From NCBI RefSeq assembly GCF_028688795.1, contig NZ_JAQTXM010000008.1, forward strand, positions 96,780-160,779: 64,000 bases of DNA, in the 5' to 3' direction. Made by a program: the position numbers and the translations under genes. The notes beneath the pieces were generated by a model. It did no database searches, was not told the origin of the DNA, and was given only the letters and a program-made list of their open reading frames with translations. Positions 9,761 through 20,261 of the stretch are shown here, in pieces. Origin of the DNA: Rhodoferax sp. (GTDB lineage Bacteria; Pseudomonadota; Gammaproteobacteria; Burkholderiales; Burkholderiaceae_C). Within the stretch, counting starts at the first letter, position 1. The number at the start of each line of letters is the position of its first letter.

Positions 9761-11020
9761 ATGGCAGTCTGGGCATTAGGTATCAATCACACGACCGCGC
9801 CGCTCGATCTGCGCGGTCGTTTTGCGTTCGCCATCGACCAAATCGAGCCCACCCTGCACGCCTTGCGCGGTGCCCTGAGCCGCCAGCCCGAGGCGGCATT
9901 GATCTCTACCTGCAACCGCACCGAGATTTATTGCGCCTGCGAACAACCGCAACTCGAAAATACCCTTGACTGGCTGGCCCACAGCGGCGGCGTGTCGACC
10001 GAACTGCTGCGCGCTCACTCCTATGTGATGCATGACGGCCTGGCCGCACGCCACGCCTTTCGGGTGGCCAGCGGGCTCGATTCCATGGTGCTGGGCGAGC
10101 CGCAAATTCTGGGCCAGATCAAAGACGCGGTGCGCGCCGCCGAAGCTGCAGGCGCTTTGGGCAGCACGCTCAGCCAGTTGTTCCAGCGCTCGTTTGCCGT
10201 GGCCAAAGAGGTGCGCACCTCCACCGAAATCGGCGCGCACTCCATCAGCATGGCCGCCGCCGCCGTGCGTCTGGCTGGCCAGTTGTTTGAAGACTTGAGC
10301 GAGGTGAAGGTTTTGTTTGTCGGTGCCGGCGAGATGATCGACCTGTGCGCCACTCACTTTGCCGCCAAGAACCCCAAAAGCATCACCATTGCCAACCGCA
10401 CCCTGTCACGAGGCGAAGAGTTGGCCGGTAAATTTGGCGCTGAAGTGATGCGCCTGGCCGATTTGCCGGACCGGCTGCATGAATTTGACGCTGTGGTGAG
10501 TTGCACCGCCAGCACCTTGCCGCTGATTGGCTTGGGTTCGGTCGAGCGGGCACTGAAAAAGCGCCGTCGCCGCCCGATGTTCATGGTTGATTTGGCCGTG
10601 CCGCGCGACATTGAAGTTGAAGTCAAAGCCCTGGAAGACGTCTACCTGTACACCGTGGACGATCTGGCCGGTGTGGTGCAGACCGCCCAGGCCAGCCGCC
10701 AGGCGGCCGTGGCGCAGGCTGAAGCCATTGTGGACGCCGGTGTGCAGAGCTTTCTGCACTGGCTGGAGCAACGCAGCACCGTGCCACTGATCCAGCAACT
10801 CAATGCCCAGGCGGATGAGTGGCGCGCCAATGAAATTGCCCGTGCCCGAAAGCTGCTGGCCAAGGGTGAAAACGTGGATGCCGTGCTGGAGGCCCTGAGC
10901 AAAGGCTTGACGCAAAAAATGCTGCACGGCGCCATGGCTGAGTTGCGCGCAGGCGATGCCGCCGCCCGTGAACGCGCCACTTCGGCCGTGCAGCACTTCT
11001 TTTTGCGCAAAGAGCGTTAG
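9761..11020 (+). CDS. hemA: Glutamyl-tRNA reductase
   Basis: 419 residues. It begins with the family N-terminus MAVWALGINHTTAPLDLR, has the catalytic STCNRTEIY (Cys near residue 50) that forms the thioester with glutamate, and a GxGxM nucleotide-binding stretch VLFVGAGEMIDL near residue 186. It reduces glutamyl-tRNA(Glu) to glutamate-1-semialdehyde, the first committed step of C5 tetrapyrrole synthesis. Its helical C-terminal dimerisation domain is complete. It is followed by prfA and prmC, the usual hemA-prfA-prmC order. The ATG has no Shine-Dalgarno sequence and lies right after TATAAT. Confidence 0.95.
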   Translation: MAVWALGINHTTAPLDLRGRFAFAIDQIEPTLHALRGALSRQPEAALISTCNRTEIYCACEQPQLENTLDWLAHSGGVSTELLRAHSYVMHDGLAARHAFRVASGLDSMVLGEPQILGQIKDAVRAAEAAGALGSTLSQLFQRSFAVAKEVRTSTEIGAHSISMAAAAVRLAGQLFEDLSEVKVLFVGAGEMIDLCATHFAAKNPKSITIANRTLSRGEELAGKFGAEVMRLADLPDRLHEFDAVVSCTASTLPLIGLGSVERALKKRRRRPMFMVDLAVPRDIEVEVKALEDVYLYTVDDLAGVVQTAQASRQAAVAQAEAIVDAGVQSFLHWLEQRSTVPLIQQLNAQADEWRANEIARARKLLAKGENVDAVLEALSKGLTQKMLHGAMAELRAGDAAARERATSAVQHFFLRKER

Positions 11021-11202
11021 CTGGGCTGAAGCTTTCGTACGCCCGTCTTGATCCCCGCGAGACGGCACACCTCTTGGCGCCGCGGGTATGACCCAGCAGG
11101 GCTTTTTTTGCAGGGCCGAATTCATTTGGCCAGGTCACCACAAGGTGACGCCAAAAGCCACTGACATCCACCGATTTTCAGCACAATTACCCACCGATCC
11201 CC

Positions 11203-12297
11203 ATGAAACCCTTTCTTCGCCAACAACTCGCCCGCTACGCTGACCGTCTCGGCGAGCTTGAATTCTTGCTGTCGCGCCAGGACATCATGAGCGACATGGA
11301 ACAGTTCCTGAAGCTGTCACGCGAACACACCGACGTGGCCGCCGTAGCCGGCCGCTGGCTGCGTTACCAGCAGCGCGAAGCCGACCTGGCTGGGGCGCAA
11401 GACATGCTCAAAGACGCGGCCAACGACACCGACATGACAGAAATGGCGCAAGAAGAAATCGATGCTGCCAGCGCCGACCTGCAGCAGCTTGAGGCCGAGT
11501 TGCAGCGCATGTTGCTACCCAAAGACCCGGACGATGCGCGCCCGGCGTTTGTTGAAATCCGCGCGGGTACCGGCGGCGACGAATCTGCCCTGTTTGCCGC
11601 TGACCTGGCGCGCATGTACCTGCGTTACTGCGACCGCAAGGGCTGGAAGCACGAGATCATCAGCGAGTCGAGCAGCGAACTCGGTGGCTACAAGGAGGTG
11701 GTGCTGCGCATCGAAGGGGACCAGGTTTATGGCGCACTCAAGTTTGAGTCCGGTGGCCACCGCGTGCAGCGCGTGCCAGTGACCGAGACCCAGGGTCGCA
11801 TCCACACCAGCGCCTGTACCGTGGCGGTACTGGCCGAGCCCGACGAGGCTGAGGCCATCAAAATCAACGCCTCGGACCTGCGCATCGACACCTACCGCGC
11901 CAGCGGGGCGGGTGGCCAGCACATCAACAAAACCGACTCTGCCGTGCGCATCACCCACCTGCCCACCGGCACAGTCGCCGAATGCCAGGACGGGCGCAGC
12001 CAGCACGCCAACAAGGCGCAGGCGCTCAAGGTGCTGACCGCCCGCATCCACGAAAAAGACCGCGCCGAGCGCGCCGCCAAAGATGCTGCCGAGCGAAAAA
12101 GCCTGGTTGGCACCGGCGACCGCAGCGACCGCATCCGCACCTACAACTTTCCACAAGGGCGCTTGACCGACCACCGCATCAACCTCACGCTGTACAAGCT
12201 GCTGGCCATCATGGAAGGAGACCTGGATGATGTGGTGAATGCGCTGCAAGCCCATGAGGCAGCCACTCAGCTGGCTGCGCTGGAGCTCAATGCCTGA
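11203..12297 (+). CDS. prfA: Peptide chain release factor 1
   Basis: 364 residues. The universal GGQ motif is in [17 protein letters not shown] (near residue 236), and the RF1 codon-reading tripeptide is PVT in [11 protein letters not shown] (RF2 would have SPF), so it reads UAA and UAG. It terminates translation at the ribosome and is methylated on the GGQ glutamine by PrmC, encoded next. It lies 182 bp after hemA, a spacer without an ORF. Confidence 0.95.
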   Translation: MKPFLRQQLARYADRLGELEFLLSRQDIMSDMEQFLKLSREHTDVAAVAGRWLRYQQREADLAGAQDMLKDAANDTDMTEMAQEEIDAASADLQQLEAELQRMLLPKDPDDARPAFVEIRAGTGGDESALFAADLARMYLRYCDRKGWKHEIISESSSELGGYKEVVLRIEGDQVYGALKFESGGHRVQRVPVTETQGRIHTSACTVAVLAEPDEAEAIKINASDLRIDTYRASGAGGQHINKTDSAVRITHLPTGTVAECQDGRSQHANKAQALKVLTARIHEKDRAERAAKDAAERKSLVGTGDRSDRIRTYNFPQGRLTDHRINLTLYKLLAIMEGDLDDVVNALQAHEAATQLAALELNA

Positions 12298-12384
12298 GTT
12301 CAATGAACGGCATCAAACACCAGTTCAGTGCTTTCAATGCGTGCGTTTGACGCGCCCTTTGAAATATATGGAAAAATGACCCCT

Positions 12385-12429
12385 AGCCCATATAAATAAT
12401 GCGTAAGCAGCTATTTATTAGATAGCATT
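12385..12429. repeat. Dispersed repeat copy 3
   Basis: CCCCTAGCCCATATAAATAA then TGCGTAAGCAGCTATTTATTAGATAGC, in the prfA-prmC spacer and ending at the prmC start codon. It matches copy 4 at 13645. Confidence 0.65.
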
Positions 12430-12430
12430 T

Positions 12431-13366
12431 ATGTCACCTACACCCATCCCTGAACCTCTGCCGCAAACGCTGGCCCACATACTCGCAGCCCTGCAAGCCA
12501 CCGGGCTGGAGCGGCTGGACGCGCAACTGCTGCTGCTGCATGTGTTGGGGCAGCCGCCACACCAGCGCGGTTGGCTGCTGGCGCATGACACCGACACGTT
12601 GCCGCCTGCGCTTGGCAACGCCTTGACACTGCTGGCGCAGCGGCGCCTGGCGGGTGAGCCGTTGGCCTACCTCACCGGTCGCAAGGAATTTTTTGGTCTG
12701 GACTTGGCGGTGGATGCCCGCGTGCTGGTGCCCCGGCCTGACACCGAAACACTGGTCAGCTGGGGGATTGAAATACTCACGGACCCCAACTGCACCATGG
12801 CGACTACCTCTGCTTCAGGGCAGGGCAAGGCAAACCGTAGCGCGCTCGACCTGGGCACCGGCAGCGGTGCCATCGCGCTGGCGCTCAAGGCCAGCCTGCC
12901 GGCACTGCAAGTGCATGCCATCGACTTCAGTGCCGATGCCCTGGCCGTGGCCCAAGCCAACGCCCAGCGGCTGCAACTGGCGGTCACATTCAGCCAGGGC
13001 GCCTGGTTCGCAGGTTTAGCCGATCCGTCTGTCAAATATGACTGCATAGTCTCCAACCCACCCTATATCGCCGCGCTTGACCCGCATCTAGCCGCTCTCA
13101 CCCACGAGCCGCTGCAAGCGCTGGCCAGCGGCGCCGACGGCCTGGACGACATCCGCCAGATCATCACCCAAGCCCCGGCGCACCTCAAGCCTGGTGGCTG
13201 GCTGCTGCTGGAGCATGGCTACGATCAGGCACAAACCGTGCGGGATTTATTGACCACTGCCGGCTTCACGCAGGTGCAATCCCGTTGCGACCTGGCGGGC
13301 ATCGAACGCTGCAGCGGCGGGCAACACAACGCCACACCTGCGGACATCAACTGCCCCCGGCCCTGA
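12431..13366 (+). CDS. prmC: Release factor glutamine methyltransferase
   Basis: 311 residues. The N-terminal helical domain is followed by the Rossmann methyltransferase with the SAM loop ALDLGTGSGAIALAL and the substrate-clamping motif SNPPYIA (near residue 207), diagnostic of PrmC. It methylates the Gln of GGQ in release factors 1 and 2. It follows prfA, its substrate's gene. Residues ~116-135 (TMATTSASGQGKANR) look like an inserted low-complexity loop. The start codon abuts a dispersed repeat and no good Shine-Dalgarno is present. Confidence 0.93.
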   Translation: MSPTPIPEPLPQTLAHILAALQATGLERLDAQLLLLHVLGQPPHQRGWLLAHDTDTLPPALGNALTLLAQRRLAGEPLAYLTGRKEFFGLDLAVDARVLVPRPDTETLVSWGIEILTDPNCTMATTSASGQGKANRSALDLGTGSGAIALALKASLPALQVHAIDFSADALAVAQANAQRLQLAVTFSQGAWFAGLADPSVKYDCIVSNPPYIAALDPHLAALTHEPLQALASGADGLDDIRQIITQAPAHLKPGGWLLLEHGYDQAQTVRDLLTTAGFTQVQSRCDLAGIERCSGGQHNATPADINCPRP

Positions 13367-13389
13367 CCGTCCTGCTAACTCCCTCTGCC

Positions 13390-13617
13390 ATGAACACTAC
13401 CCAAGAATCAAACAGCATCGACACGCGCCTGACCGAGCTTGAAATCAAGGCCAGCTTCGCCGAAGACCTGATCGACAAGCTCGACCAGATCATCACCCGC
13501 CAGCAAGATCAGATTGACCGGCTGACGCGTGAAGTGCACTTCTTGCGCCAGCAATCGCCCGAAGAAGGGCCGGTGCCCCAGCGCAACCCGCGCGACGAGT
13601 TACCGCCGCACTATTGA
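13390..13617 (+). CDS. slyX: SlyX-like small coiled-coil protein
   Basis: 75 residues from ATG 13390. The whole N-terminal part is a coiled coil (LTELEIKASFAEDLIDKLDQ then IITRQQDQIDRLTREVHFL), ending in a proline-rich tail with ELPPHY, the signature end of SlyX. Molecular function is unknown for the family. It begins 23 bp after prmC, so it is probably cotranscribed. Confidence 0.85.
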   Translation: MNTTQESNSIDTRLTELEIKASFAEDLIDKLDQIITRQQDQIDRLTREVHFLRQQSPEEGPVPQRNPRDELPPHY

Positions 13618-13644
13618 GCCACCCATTAAATTTATAACAAATTA

Positions 13645-13693
13645 GCCTCTAGCCCTTTGGATAAAAGCGCAAGCAGCTATGTTTTAAATAGCA
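13645..13693. repeat. Dispersed repeat copy 4
   Basis: CCTCTAGCCCTTTGGATAAA then AGCGCAAGCAGCTATGTTTT and AATAGCA. It is the copy closest to the consensus and lies between slyX and grxD. Confidence 0.7.
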
Positions 13694-13787
13694 ATTCACA
13701 ACACCCCTAAGCCCGACAGGGTCACACCCCGCAACAGCTTTGAAGGTGAAATAATCCGATCTGTTTATTAACAAAGGAATTTTGAGC

Positions 13788-14114
13788 ATGAGCGACGCAC
13801 AACAACGCATTGACGACCTGGTCAAACAAAACGACATCTTGCTGTTCATGAAAGGCACGGCAAGTTTTCCACAGTGCGGCTTTTCTGGCCGCGCCATCCA
13901 AATCCTGAAAGCCTGTGGCGTCGACCCCAAGGCGGTCAAAACCGTCAACGTGCTGGAAGACGACGGCATTCGCGCTGGCATCAAGGACTACAGCAACTGG
14001 CCGACCATTCCTCAGTTTTATTTCAAGGGTGAGTTCATTGGTGGCTCAGACATCTTGATGGAAATGTACGAAAACGGCGAACTGCAAACCATGCTGGGCA
14101 CACCTGCCGCCTAA
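13788..14114 (+). CDS. grxD: Monothiol glutaredoxin, Grx4/GrxD type
   Basis: 108 residues from ATG 13788 (a TTG six bases upstream is also in frame; AAAGGAATT supports either). The active site is QCGFSGRA, the CGFS of monothiol glutaredoxins, preceded by the conserved ILLFMKGT. WPTIPQFYFKGEFIGGSDI supplies the cis-Pro and glutathione-binding GGSD. Such proteins bind a 2Fe-2S cluster with glutathione and deliver it to client proteins. A strong terminator follows at 14138. Confidence 0.94.
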   Translation: MSDAQQRIDDLVKQNDILLFMKGTASFPQCGFSGRAIQILKACGVDPKAVKTVNVLEDDGIRAGIKDYSNWPTIPQFYFKGEFIGGSDILMEMYENGELQTMLGTPAA

Positions 14115-14137
14115 CGCGCACACGGCCGCATCCCCAA

Positions 14138-14169
14138 AAAGCGCGGGCGTCGCAAGACCCCCGCGCTTT
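14138..14169 (+). terminator. Intrinsic terminator after grxD
   Basis: Perfect 10-bp inverted repeat AAAGCGCGGG (14138-14147) and CCCGCGCTTT (14160-14169) with a 12-nt loop, followed by CGTTTG. It separates grxD from metG. Confidence 0.75.
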
Positions 14170-14241
14170 CGTTTGCCCAACTGTTTATCCAAAGATCGCC
14201 CCGATTAAAATGGCCGCTGTTTCCCCAAAGGTCATCCACCC

Positions 14242-16434
14242 ATGTCACGCCAACTCTTCGTCACCACCGCCCTGCCCTACGCCAATGGCAATTTTCACAT
14301 TGGTCACATCATGGAATACATCCAGGCCGACATCTGGGTGCGCTACCAAAAGATGATGGGCAACGCGGTGGATTTTGTCTGTGCCGACGACACCCACGGC
14401 GCGCCGATCATGATTGCAGCCGAGAAAGCCGGCATCACGCCGCAGCAGTTTGTGGCCAACATTGCGGCTGGCCGCAAGCCCTACCTGGACGGCTTTCACA
14501 TTGGGTTCGATAACTGGCACAGCACCGACGCCCCGGAAAACCATGAACTGGCGCGCCAGATCTACCGTGACCTGCGCGACAACAAGGATGGCTCGCTGAT
14601 CGAGACCCGCACCATCGAGCAGTTTTTCGACCCGCAGAAAAACATGTTCTTGCCCGACCGTTTCATCAAGGGTGAGTGCCCCAAGTGCCATGCCAAAGAC
14701 CAATATGGCGACAACTGCGAAAACTGCGGCGCGGTCTATGCCCCTACCGACCTGATCAACCCGTTCTCGGCCCTGTCAGGCGCCAAACCCGAGCTGAAAA
14801 GCTCCGAGCATTTCTTCTTCAAGCTGTCTGACCCACGTTGCGTGGCGTTTTTGGAGCAGTGGACGCAAGACGGCAAGCTGCAGCCCGAAGTAGCCAACAA
14901 GATCAAGGAATGGTTCAGCGTGCGCACCAACCCCGACGGCTCCAAGAGCGAAGGCCTGGGCGACTGGGACATCTCTAGAGACGCACCCTACTTTGGCATT
15001 GAGATTCCCGACGCACCGGGCAAATACTTTTATGTCTGGCTGGACGCCCCGATTGGTTACCTGGCCTCGTTGAAAAACCTGTTGGGAAAACGTGCTGCAC
15101 TGGACCCGCAAAGCCCGGACTACGACACCTACATGGTCAACCCCGAGCTGGAGCAATACCACTTCATCGGCAAAGACATCGTCACCTTCCACACCTTGTT
15201 CTGGCCCGCCACCCTGCATTTCAGCGGCCGCAAGACCCCCAACAACGTGTTTGTGCACGGTTTTTTGACGGTGAACAACGGCGAAAAAATGAGCAAAAGC
15301 CGCGGCACCGGGCTGGACCCGCTCAAGTACCTGAGCCTGGGCATGAACCCCGAATGGCTGCGTTACTATCTGGCCGCCAAACTCTCGGCCCGCAACGAAG
15401 ACATTGACTTCAACGCCGACGACTTCATGGCCCGCGTCAACAGTGATTTGATTGGCAAGTTTGTCAACATTGCCAGCCGTGCCGCGGGCTTTTTGACCAA
15501 GCGGTTCGACGGCAAACTGGGCGATGTGTCGGAAGACGGCGCCGCGCTCTTGCACCAGTTGCGCATTGAGCGCACCAGCATCGAACTGCTGTACGAGTCG
15601 CGTGAATACGCCAAGGCCCTGCGTGAGACCATGTTGCTGGCCGACCGCGTGAACGCCTATGTGGACGCCAACAAACCCTGGGACCTGGCCAAAAAGCCCG
15701 ACCAGGAGGCCCGCCTGCAAGACGTGTGCACGGTGTGCATCAAAGCCTTCAGAATCCTCACCTGCTACCTGAAACCGGTGCTGCCCGCGCTGGCGGCCGA
15801 GGTGGAGCAATTCCTGGCCATTGAGCCCTTGAGCTTCACCAACATCGCCGATCCCCTGCAGACCGGCCATGTGATTGGCAACTACCAGCATTTGATGCAG
15901 CGTGTCGACGTGAAACAACTTGATGCATTGTTTGAGCCTGCAGCCCAGGGAGAACAAGCGCAAGCAGCTACAGAATCAACAGCGACCACAAAGCCGGGTG
16001 ACAAAAAAGCTGCCAAAGCCGCCGCCCCGGCCACACCGATTGACCCAACTGCCCCCGGTGGTGAAGCGCTGGCCCCAACCATCAGCATCGACGACTTCGC
16101 CAAGATCGACCTGCGCATTGCCAAAATCGTGCAATGCCAGGCGGTGGCGGGTTCCACCAAGCTGCTGCAACTCACGCTGGATGTGGGTGAAGTAGACGAG
16201 GCCGGTCAGCCCAAAACGCGCAACGTGTTTTCCGGCATTGCCAGTTGCTACCAGCCCGACGACCTGACCGGCAAACTCACCGTGCTGGTGGCCAACCTGG
16301 CCCCGCGCAAGATGAAATTTGGCGTGAGTGAAGGCATGGTGCTGGCCGCCAGCCACGCCGATGAGAAGGCGCAACCCGGTATCTATGTGCTGGAGCCGTT
16401 TGCCGGCGCCCAGCCGGGCATGCGGATTCATTGA
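14242..16434 (+). CDS. metG: Methionyl-tRNA synthetase
   Basis: 730 residues. Class I signatures are present: [14 protein letters not shown] (HIGH-type) at the N-terminus and KMSKSRG near residue 352. The zinc knuckle [18 protein letters not shown] is near residue 146. A C-terminal OB-fold tRNA-binding domain ([13 protein letters not shown] to the end) is joined by an Ala/Thr/Lys-rich linker at residues ~570-600 that contains a short piece of the dispersed repeat (AAGCGCAAGCAGCTA near 15956). It charges tRNA-Met. It stands alone behind the grxD terminator. Confidence 0.96.
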   Translation: MSRQLFVTTALPYANGNFHIGHIMEYIQADIWVRYQKMMGNAVDFVCADDTHGAPIMIAAEKAGITPQQFVANIAAGRKPYLDGFHIGFDNWHSTDAPENHELARQIYRDLRDNKDGSLIETRTIEQFFDPQKNMFLPDRFIKGECPKCHAKDQYGDNCENCGAVYAPTDLINPFSALSGAKPELKSSEHFFFKLSDPRCVAFLEQWTQDGKLQPEVANKIKEWFSVRTNPDGSKSEGLGDWDISRDAPYFGIEIPDAPGKYFYVWLDAPIGYLASLKNLLGKRAALDPQSPDYDTYMVNPELEQYHFIGKDIVTFHTLFWPATLHFSGRKTPNNVFVHGFLTVNNGEKMSKSRGTGLDPLKYLSLGMNPEWLRYYLAAKLSARNEDIDFNADDFMARVNSDLIGKFVNIASRAAGFLTKRFDGKLGDVSEDGAALLHQLRIERTSIELLYESREYAKALRETMLLADRVNAYVDANKPWDLAKKPDQEARLQDVCTVCIKAFRILTCYLKPVLPALAAEVEQFLAIEPLSFTNIADPLQTGHVIGNYQHLMQRVDVKQLDALFEPAAQGEQAQAATESTATTKPGDKKAAKAAAPATPIDPTAPGGEALAPTISIDDFAKIDLRIAKIVQCQAVAGSTKLLQLTLDVGEVDEAGQPKTRNVFSGIASCYQPDDLTGKLTVLVANLAPRKMKFGVSEGMVLAASHADEKAQPGIYVLEPFAGAQPGMRIH

Positions 16435-16687
16435 CGCGGGAAAACCAGGGGCTCGCGCACCATCGTGCAGGCGTAGAATTTGTCGCTTCATGACACGGCT
16501 TGCTGGTACCCCCTCGCACGGACAAACCCTGATGCTCTCCAAGCGTCGGCAGTTTGACATGCGCCTGCGCCACTGCGGTCCACCACACATCGGCTGAACT
16601 GCGTTGTTCGTCAGTGTGTGGAGCCCTCATGAAGCCATTCCCAAATTCCCTCACCCCATCCTCATTTTGTCAGCCTAGGCTAGCGCC
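16435..16687 (+). other. Leader region of the first Ehr cluster
   Basis: 253 bp without a convincing ORF between metG and the first Ehr gene. It should contain that operon's promoter, but I see no clear -35/-10 pair or operator. Confidence 0.3.
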
Positions 16688-18706
16688 ATGAACCCGCTCG
16701 TTACGGCGGTTCTGGTGTTGCTGCTGGGCGCTGCGCTGTGCCTGCTGCCGATGCGCAACTGGCTGCGCGCCAGTGTTGGCTTGGCCTCGCAAGTCCTGGC
16801 CACCGGGCTGGTATGGCTGGCGGTGGTACCAGTACTGCTGGGCGCGCCCGAGCTTTTTGTGGAGATGCCCTGGGGCTACCCGATTGGCGCGGTGCGCTTT
16901 CGCCTGAACGCGTTGGGCGCTTTTTTCCTGAGCTGGTCGCTGCCGATGACGCTGCTGGGCGGGGTTTATGCGGTGGGCTATTTGCGCAAGTATTTCAACA
17001 GCACGCGCCACCTCGGGGTGCACTTTGGCCTGCTGAACATGATTTCGGTGTCCTTTCTGATGGTCTACACCGGCGAACACGCGGTGACGTTTCTGATGGG
17101 CTGGGAAATTGCAGCGCTGTCTGCCTGGTTGCTGGTGATTTGGGACTACACCAACCAGAAAGTGCGCTTTGCCGGCTTCAACTACCTGGTGTCCACCCAC
17201 ATCGGCCTGATTTTTCTGGTGGCGGCGTTCATGATTTTGTATGCCCAGACACAAAGCTGGTACCTGGACGACTGGGGCGACTGGATGAGCGCGCACCCAG
17301 GCACCATTCGCAACACGGTGTTTTTGCTGCTGCTGACCAGCTTTGGGCTGAAGTCGGCGTTCTTCCCTTTTCACTCGTGGTTACCGCGCGCACATGCGGC
17401 GGCACCGGCCCATGTGAGTGCGCTGATGTCGGGTGTGATCCATAAGGCCGGTTTGTTTGCGCTGTTGCACTTTTTGCTGATCCAGGGCAAGCCTGACGCC
17501 TGGATGGGCTGGGCGTTGATCGCCTTTTCTGTGACCTCTGCGGTGATTGGCGGCTTGTACACCGTAGGCCAGCGCGACCTGAAACGCCTGCTGGGTTATT
17601 CCAGCACCGAGAACGTTGGCATTGCCGGTATTGGTTTTGGCATGGGCACGCTCGGCCTGGCGTGGGATGTGCCGGGGCTGGTGGCGCTGGGTTTTGCTGG
17701 CGGCATGCTGCATGTGCTGAACCACGCGTTTTTCAAATGCCAGTTGTTTTATGCAGCGGGGGCGGTGTATCAGGTCAAACACAGCGTGGACATTGAGCAC
17801 CTGGGCGGCTTGGCCAAGCTGATGCCCCTCACCTCGTTGAGCTTTCTGGTGGGCGGCATTGCCATTTCGGCCCTGCCACCGTTCAACGGGTTTGCCAGCG
17901 AGTTTTTGATTTACAGCGGGCTGTTCACCGGTGAAACCATCAGCGTCTGGGCCAAACTGATGCTGATCGGGGTGGCAACGCTGCTGGCCTTCGTGGGCGC
18001 CGTGTCCGCCCTGAGCATCACCCGGGCTTATGGCGTGATCTTCATGGGCCACGCGCGTGACACCACCCTGCCCGACGGCCATGAACCCAGCGGCTGGATG
18101 CTCACGCCGCTGCTGATTCACACAGCAGGCACGGTGCTGTTGGGGTTGATGCCAGTGCTGGGGCTGATGCTGGTTGCAGCGCCCACCCGGCTGTTTTTGC
18201 ACGCGGTGCCGGAGACCTCCGCCCTGCAGGCGATGCAGGGCGTGCACGACGTGCTGGGCCGGGTCAGTCTGATTTCAGTGGCGGTGGCCGGCCTCATCGT
18301 GCTGGCATGGACCGCAGTTTGGGGGCTGCGCCGAACCCTGCGTCGCCAGGCCCCAACCACAGGCCCAACCTGGGGCTGCGGCTACAGCGCTGGTAGCGCC
18401 CGGCTGCAATACACCGGCAGCAGCTTCTCCAAAGACTTCTCACAAAACTACCAGGGCGTGATGGCGCTGCTCAAGCGCCAGAAAGCACCCACTGGGTATT
18501 TCCCAGACGATGCCTATGTGGTCACCGACTGTGTCGACGCGGTGGAGCGGCGCCTGTACAACGTGATCGGCCACGGCGATGAGTCGGCCAGCCTGATCTC
18601 CAAACTGATGCATGAGGATGACCCGCGCCTGGCCTTTGCCCTCGGGCTGGCGGCCGTGGTGGCCATTGCCGCACTGGTGGTGCTCGCCGAAGGTGCGCTG
18701 CCATGA
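16688..18706 (+). CDS. Ehr complex 1, HyfB/NuoL-like membrane subunit
   Basis: 672 residues, strongly hydrophobic, about 15 or more membrane spans. It belongs to the Mrp-antiporter/NuoL family of proton-translocating subunits; the channel signature is SAFFPFHSWLPRAHAAAPAH with the conserved HSWLP. It most resembles HyfB of hydrogenase-4. The C-terminus has a soluble tail (TWGCGYSAGSARLQYTGSSF) as in HyfB/HycC. It is the first of six genes (16688-24185) with 4-bp overlaps between the first four, so they are translated as a unit. It probably moves H+ or Na+; electron partners are unknown. Confidence 0.88.
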   Translation: MNPLVTAVLVLLLGAALCLLPMRNWLRASVGLASQVLATGLVWLAVVPVLLGAPELFVEMPWGYPIGAVRFRLNALGAFFLSWSLPMTLLGGVYAVGYLRKYFNSTRHLGVHFGLLNMISVSFLMVYTGEHAVTFLMGWEIAALSAWLLVIWDYTNQKVRFAGFNYLVSTHIGLIFLVAAFMILYAQTQSWYLDDWGDWMSAHPGTIRNTVFLLLLTSFGLKSAFFPFHSWLPRAHAAAPAHVSALMSGVIHKAGLFALLHFLLIQGKPDAWMGWALIAFSVTSAVIGGLYTVGQRDLKRLLGYSSTENVGIAGIGFGMGTLGLAWDVPGLVALGFAGGMLHVLNHAFFKCQLFYAAGAVYQVKHSVDIEHLGGLAKLMPLTSLSFLVGGIAISALPPFNGFASEFLIYSGLFTGETISVWAKLMLIGVATLLAFVGAVSALSITRAYGVIFMGHARDTTLPDGHEPSGWMLTPLLIHTAGTVLLGLMPVLGLMLVAAPTRLFLHAVPETSALQAMQGVHDVLGRVSLISVAVAGLIVLAWTAVWGLRRTLRRQAPTTGPTWGCGYSAGSARLQYTGSSFSKDFSQNYQGVMALLKRQKAPTGYFPDDAYVVTDCVDAVERRLYNVIGHGDESASLISKLMHEDDPRLAFALGLAAVVAIAALVVLAEGALP

Positions 18707-19635
18707 CAACCCTGCTGCAATTGACGCTGGCACACACCATCATCACGCTGGTGATGCCGTTTTTGCTGGTGGGGGTCATCAACCGCACCAAATCCTGGTG
18801 GGCAGCACGCAAGGGGCCAGGCCTGTTCCAGTCCTACCACGACCTGCGCCGCCTGCTGCGCAAACGCCCGGTGGTGAGCGACACCGCCACACCGCTGTTC
18901 CGGCTGGGGCCTTATGTGGTGCTGGTGTGTGGGCTGGCCGCGATGGCCTTTGTGCCGCTGCTGGGCCAGTTTGCGCCACTGTCGTTTGCGCACGACTTTG
19001 TCGCCGTGGCCTACATCCTGGGGCTGGCGCGCCTGGTGTTGATGCTCTCAGCCATGGATGTTGGCAGCCCGTTTGAAGGCATGGGGGCATCGCGCGAGGC
19101 CATGTATGGCGCCTTTGCCGAGCCGGCCCTGTTTTTGCTGTTGGGCACGGTGGGTGTCGCCACAGGCATGAGCAGTTTTGCCGGCATGTTGGGGCATTTG
19201 CACCAGACGCCCTCCTACGGGTTGATTGTGTTGCCGCTGGCGCTGGCCCTGTTGATTTTGCTGCAAACCGAGGCCGCCCGCGTGCCGGTGGACGATCCCG
19301 CAACGCACCTGGAACTCACCATGATTCACGAAGTGATGATCCTGGACCATAGCGGCCCAGAGCTGGCCGCCATGCAGTACGCCGCCGGGCTGAAGATGAC
19401 GCTCTACGCCGGGCTGATCGCCACCCTGCTCAACCCGTTGGACCCTTGGCGCACACCGCTGGCCGCTGTAGCGGTGTCCGTGGCATTGATGCTGGGGGTG
19501 GCCGTGGTGGTGGGATGTTTTGAGTCTGTGATGGCACGTTTGCCACTGCCCTGGGTACCACGTTATGTGTGGTTGTCCGGCTGGCTGGTGGCGCTCGCAG
19601 CGGTGGTGATCGGTGTCACAGGAGTCGGACTGTGA
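18703..19635 (+). CDS. Ehr complex 1, HyfC/NuoH-like membrane subunit
   Basis: 310 residues, about eight membrane spans. The diagnostic cytoplasmic loop is VPVDDPATHLELTMIHEVMI, which in HyfC/HycD/NuoH joins the membrane and peripheral arms. An N-terminal GVINRTKSWWAARKGPG matches the NuoH-type loop. It overlaps both neighbours by 4 bp. It likely links redox chemistry in the NuoB/NuoD-like subunits to ion movement. Confidence 0.88.
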   Translation: MTTLLQLTLAHTIITLVMPFLLVGVINRTKSWWAARKGPGLFQSYHDLRRLLRKRPVVSDTATPLFRLGPYVVLVCGLAAMAFVPLLGQFAPLSFAHDFVAVAYILGLARLVLMLSAMDVGSPFEGMGASREAMYGAFAEPALFLLLGTVGVATGMSSFAGMLGHLHQTPSYGLIVLPLALALLILLQTEAARVPVDDPATHLELTMIHEVMILDHSGPELAAMQYAAGLKMTLYAGLIATLLNPLDPWRTPLAAVAVSVALMLGVAVVVGCFESVMARLPLPWVPRYVWLSGWLVALAAVVIGVTGVGL

Positions 19636-20261
19636 ACGTTGCCAGCAACCCGACCCTGCCGCTGATCGCCTGCCTGATCGCCACCCTGATCCCGGTGTTT
19701 TTTGGCAAGCTGACTGTGACCCCCACCTGGCTCAGCCTGCAGGCGTTGGCACTGGGCTGGATCACCCTGAACCAGCACGACACGCTGAACCTTCATGCGC
19801 TGGCCGCCGGGCTGGAAATTTTGATCATCCGCGCCTGGCTGGTGCCACAGTTGCTGCGCCGCACCCTTCAAGCCGGCAAAGCGGCGGAACTTGATGTGAT
19901 GCCCTCCAACCTGTTTGCCTGGGGTGCAGCCGTGGCGCTGATCATTCTGGCTTTTAAGTTTGGCGATGGCGCCCGGGCCGATGTGCGCGCGCTCACCCTG
20001 GGCGTGGTTGCCGCCACCGTCACGGTGGCCTTTCTCGTGCTGGCCAGCAACCGCGAGCCAGTGGCACAACTGGTGGCGCTGCTGTTCATGGAAAACGCGT
20101 TGGCGCTGTTTGAGTCGCTCATGCCCGAACCCTGGCCGCTGCCGGTGCACATTGCCATCAGTGTGGTTTATGTGGGCACGGTGGCGGTGGGCAGCTGGCT
20201 GATACGGGGACAATCCGTTTTGAGCGTTTTGATACCTCAACCCAAGGAAGACGTGCGATGA
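19632..20261 (+). CDS. Ehr complex 1, HyfE-like membrane subunit
   Basis: 209 residues from GTG 19632, which overlaps the previous stop by 4 bp (GTGA); the frame extends upstream but that would cover the neighbour. About six or seven membrane spans, with LVALLFMENALALFESLMPEP, the FMENGL-like signature of HyfE/NuoK-related proteins. Its C-terminus overlaps the next gene by 4 bp. Structural antiporter-like subunit of the complex. Confidence 0.82.
   Translation: MNVASNPTLPLIACLIATLIPVFFGKLTVTPTWLSLQALALGWITLNQHDTLNLHALAAGLEILIIRAWLVPQLLRRTLQAGKAAELDVMPSNLFAWGAAVALIILAFKFGDGARADVRALTLGVVAATVTVAFLVLASNREPVAQLVALLFMENALALFESLMPEPWPLPVHIAISVVYVGTVAVGSWLIRGQSVLSVLIPQPKEDVR

Noticed and set aside
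14776..15963. 395-residue minus-strand frame
   Set aside because: It is the shadow of metG, whose motifs on the other strand are intact.
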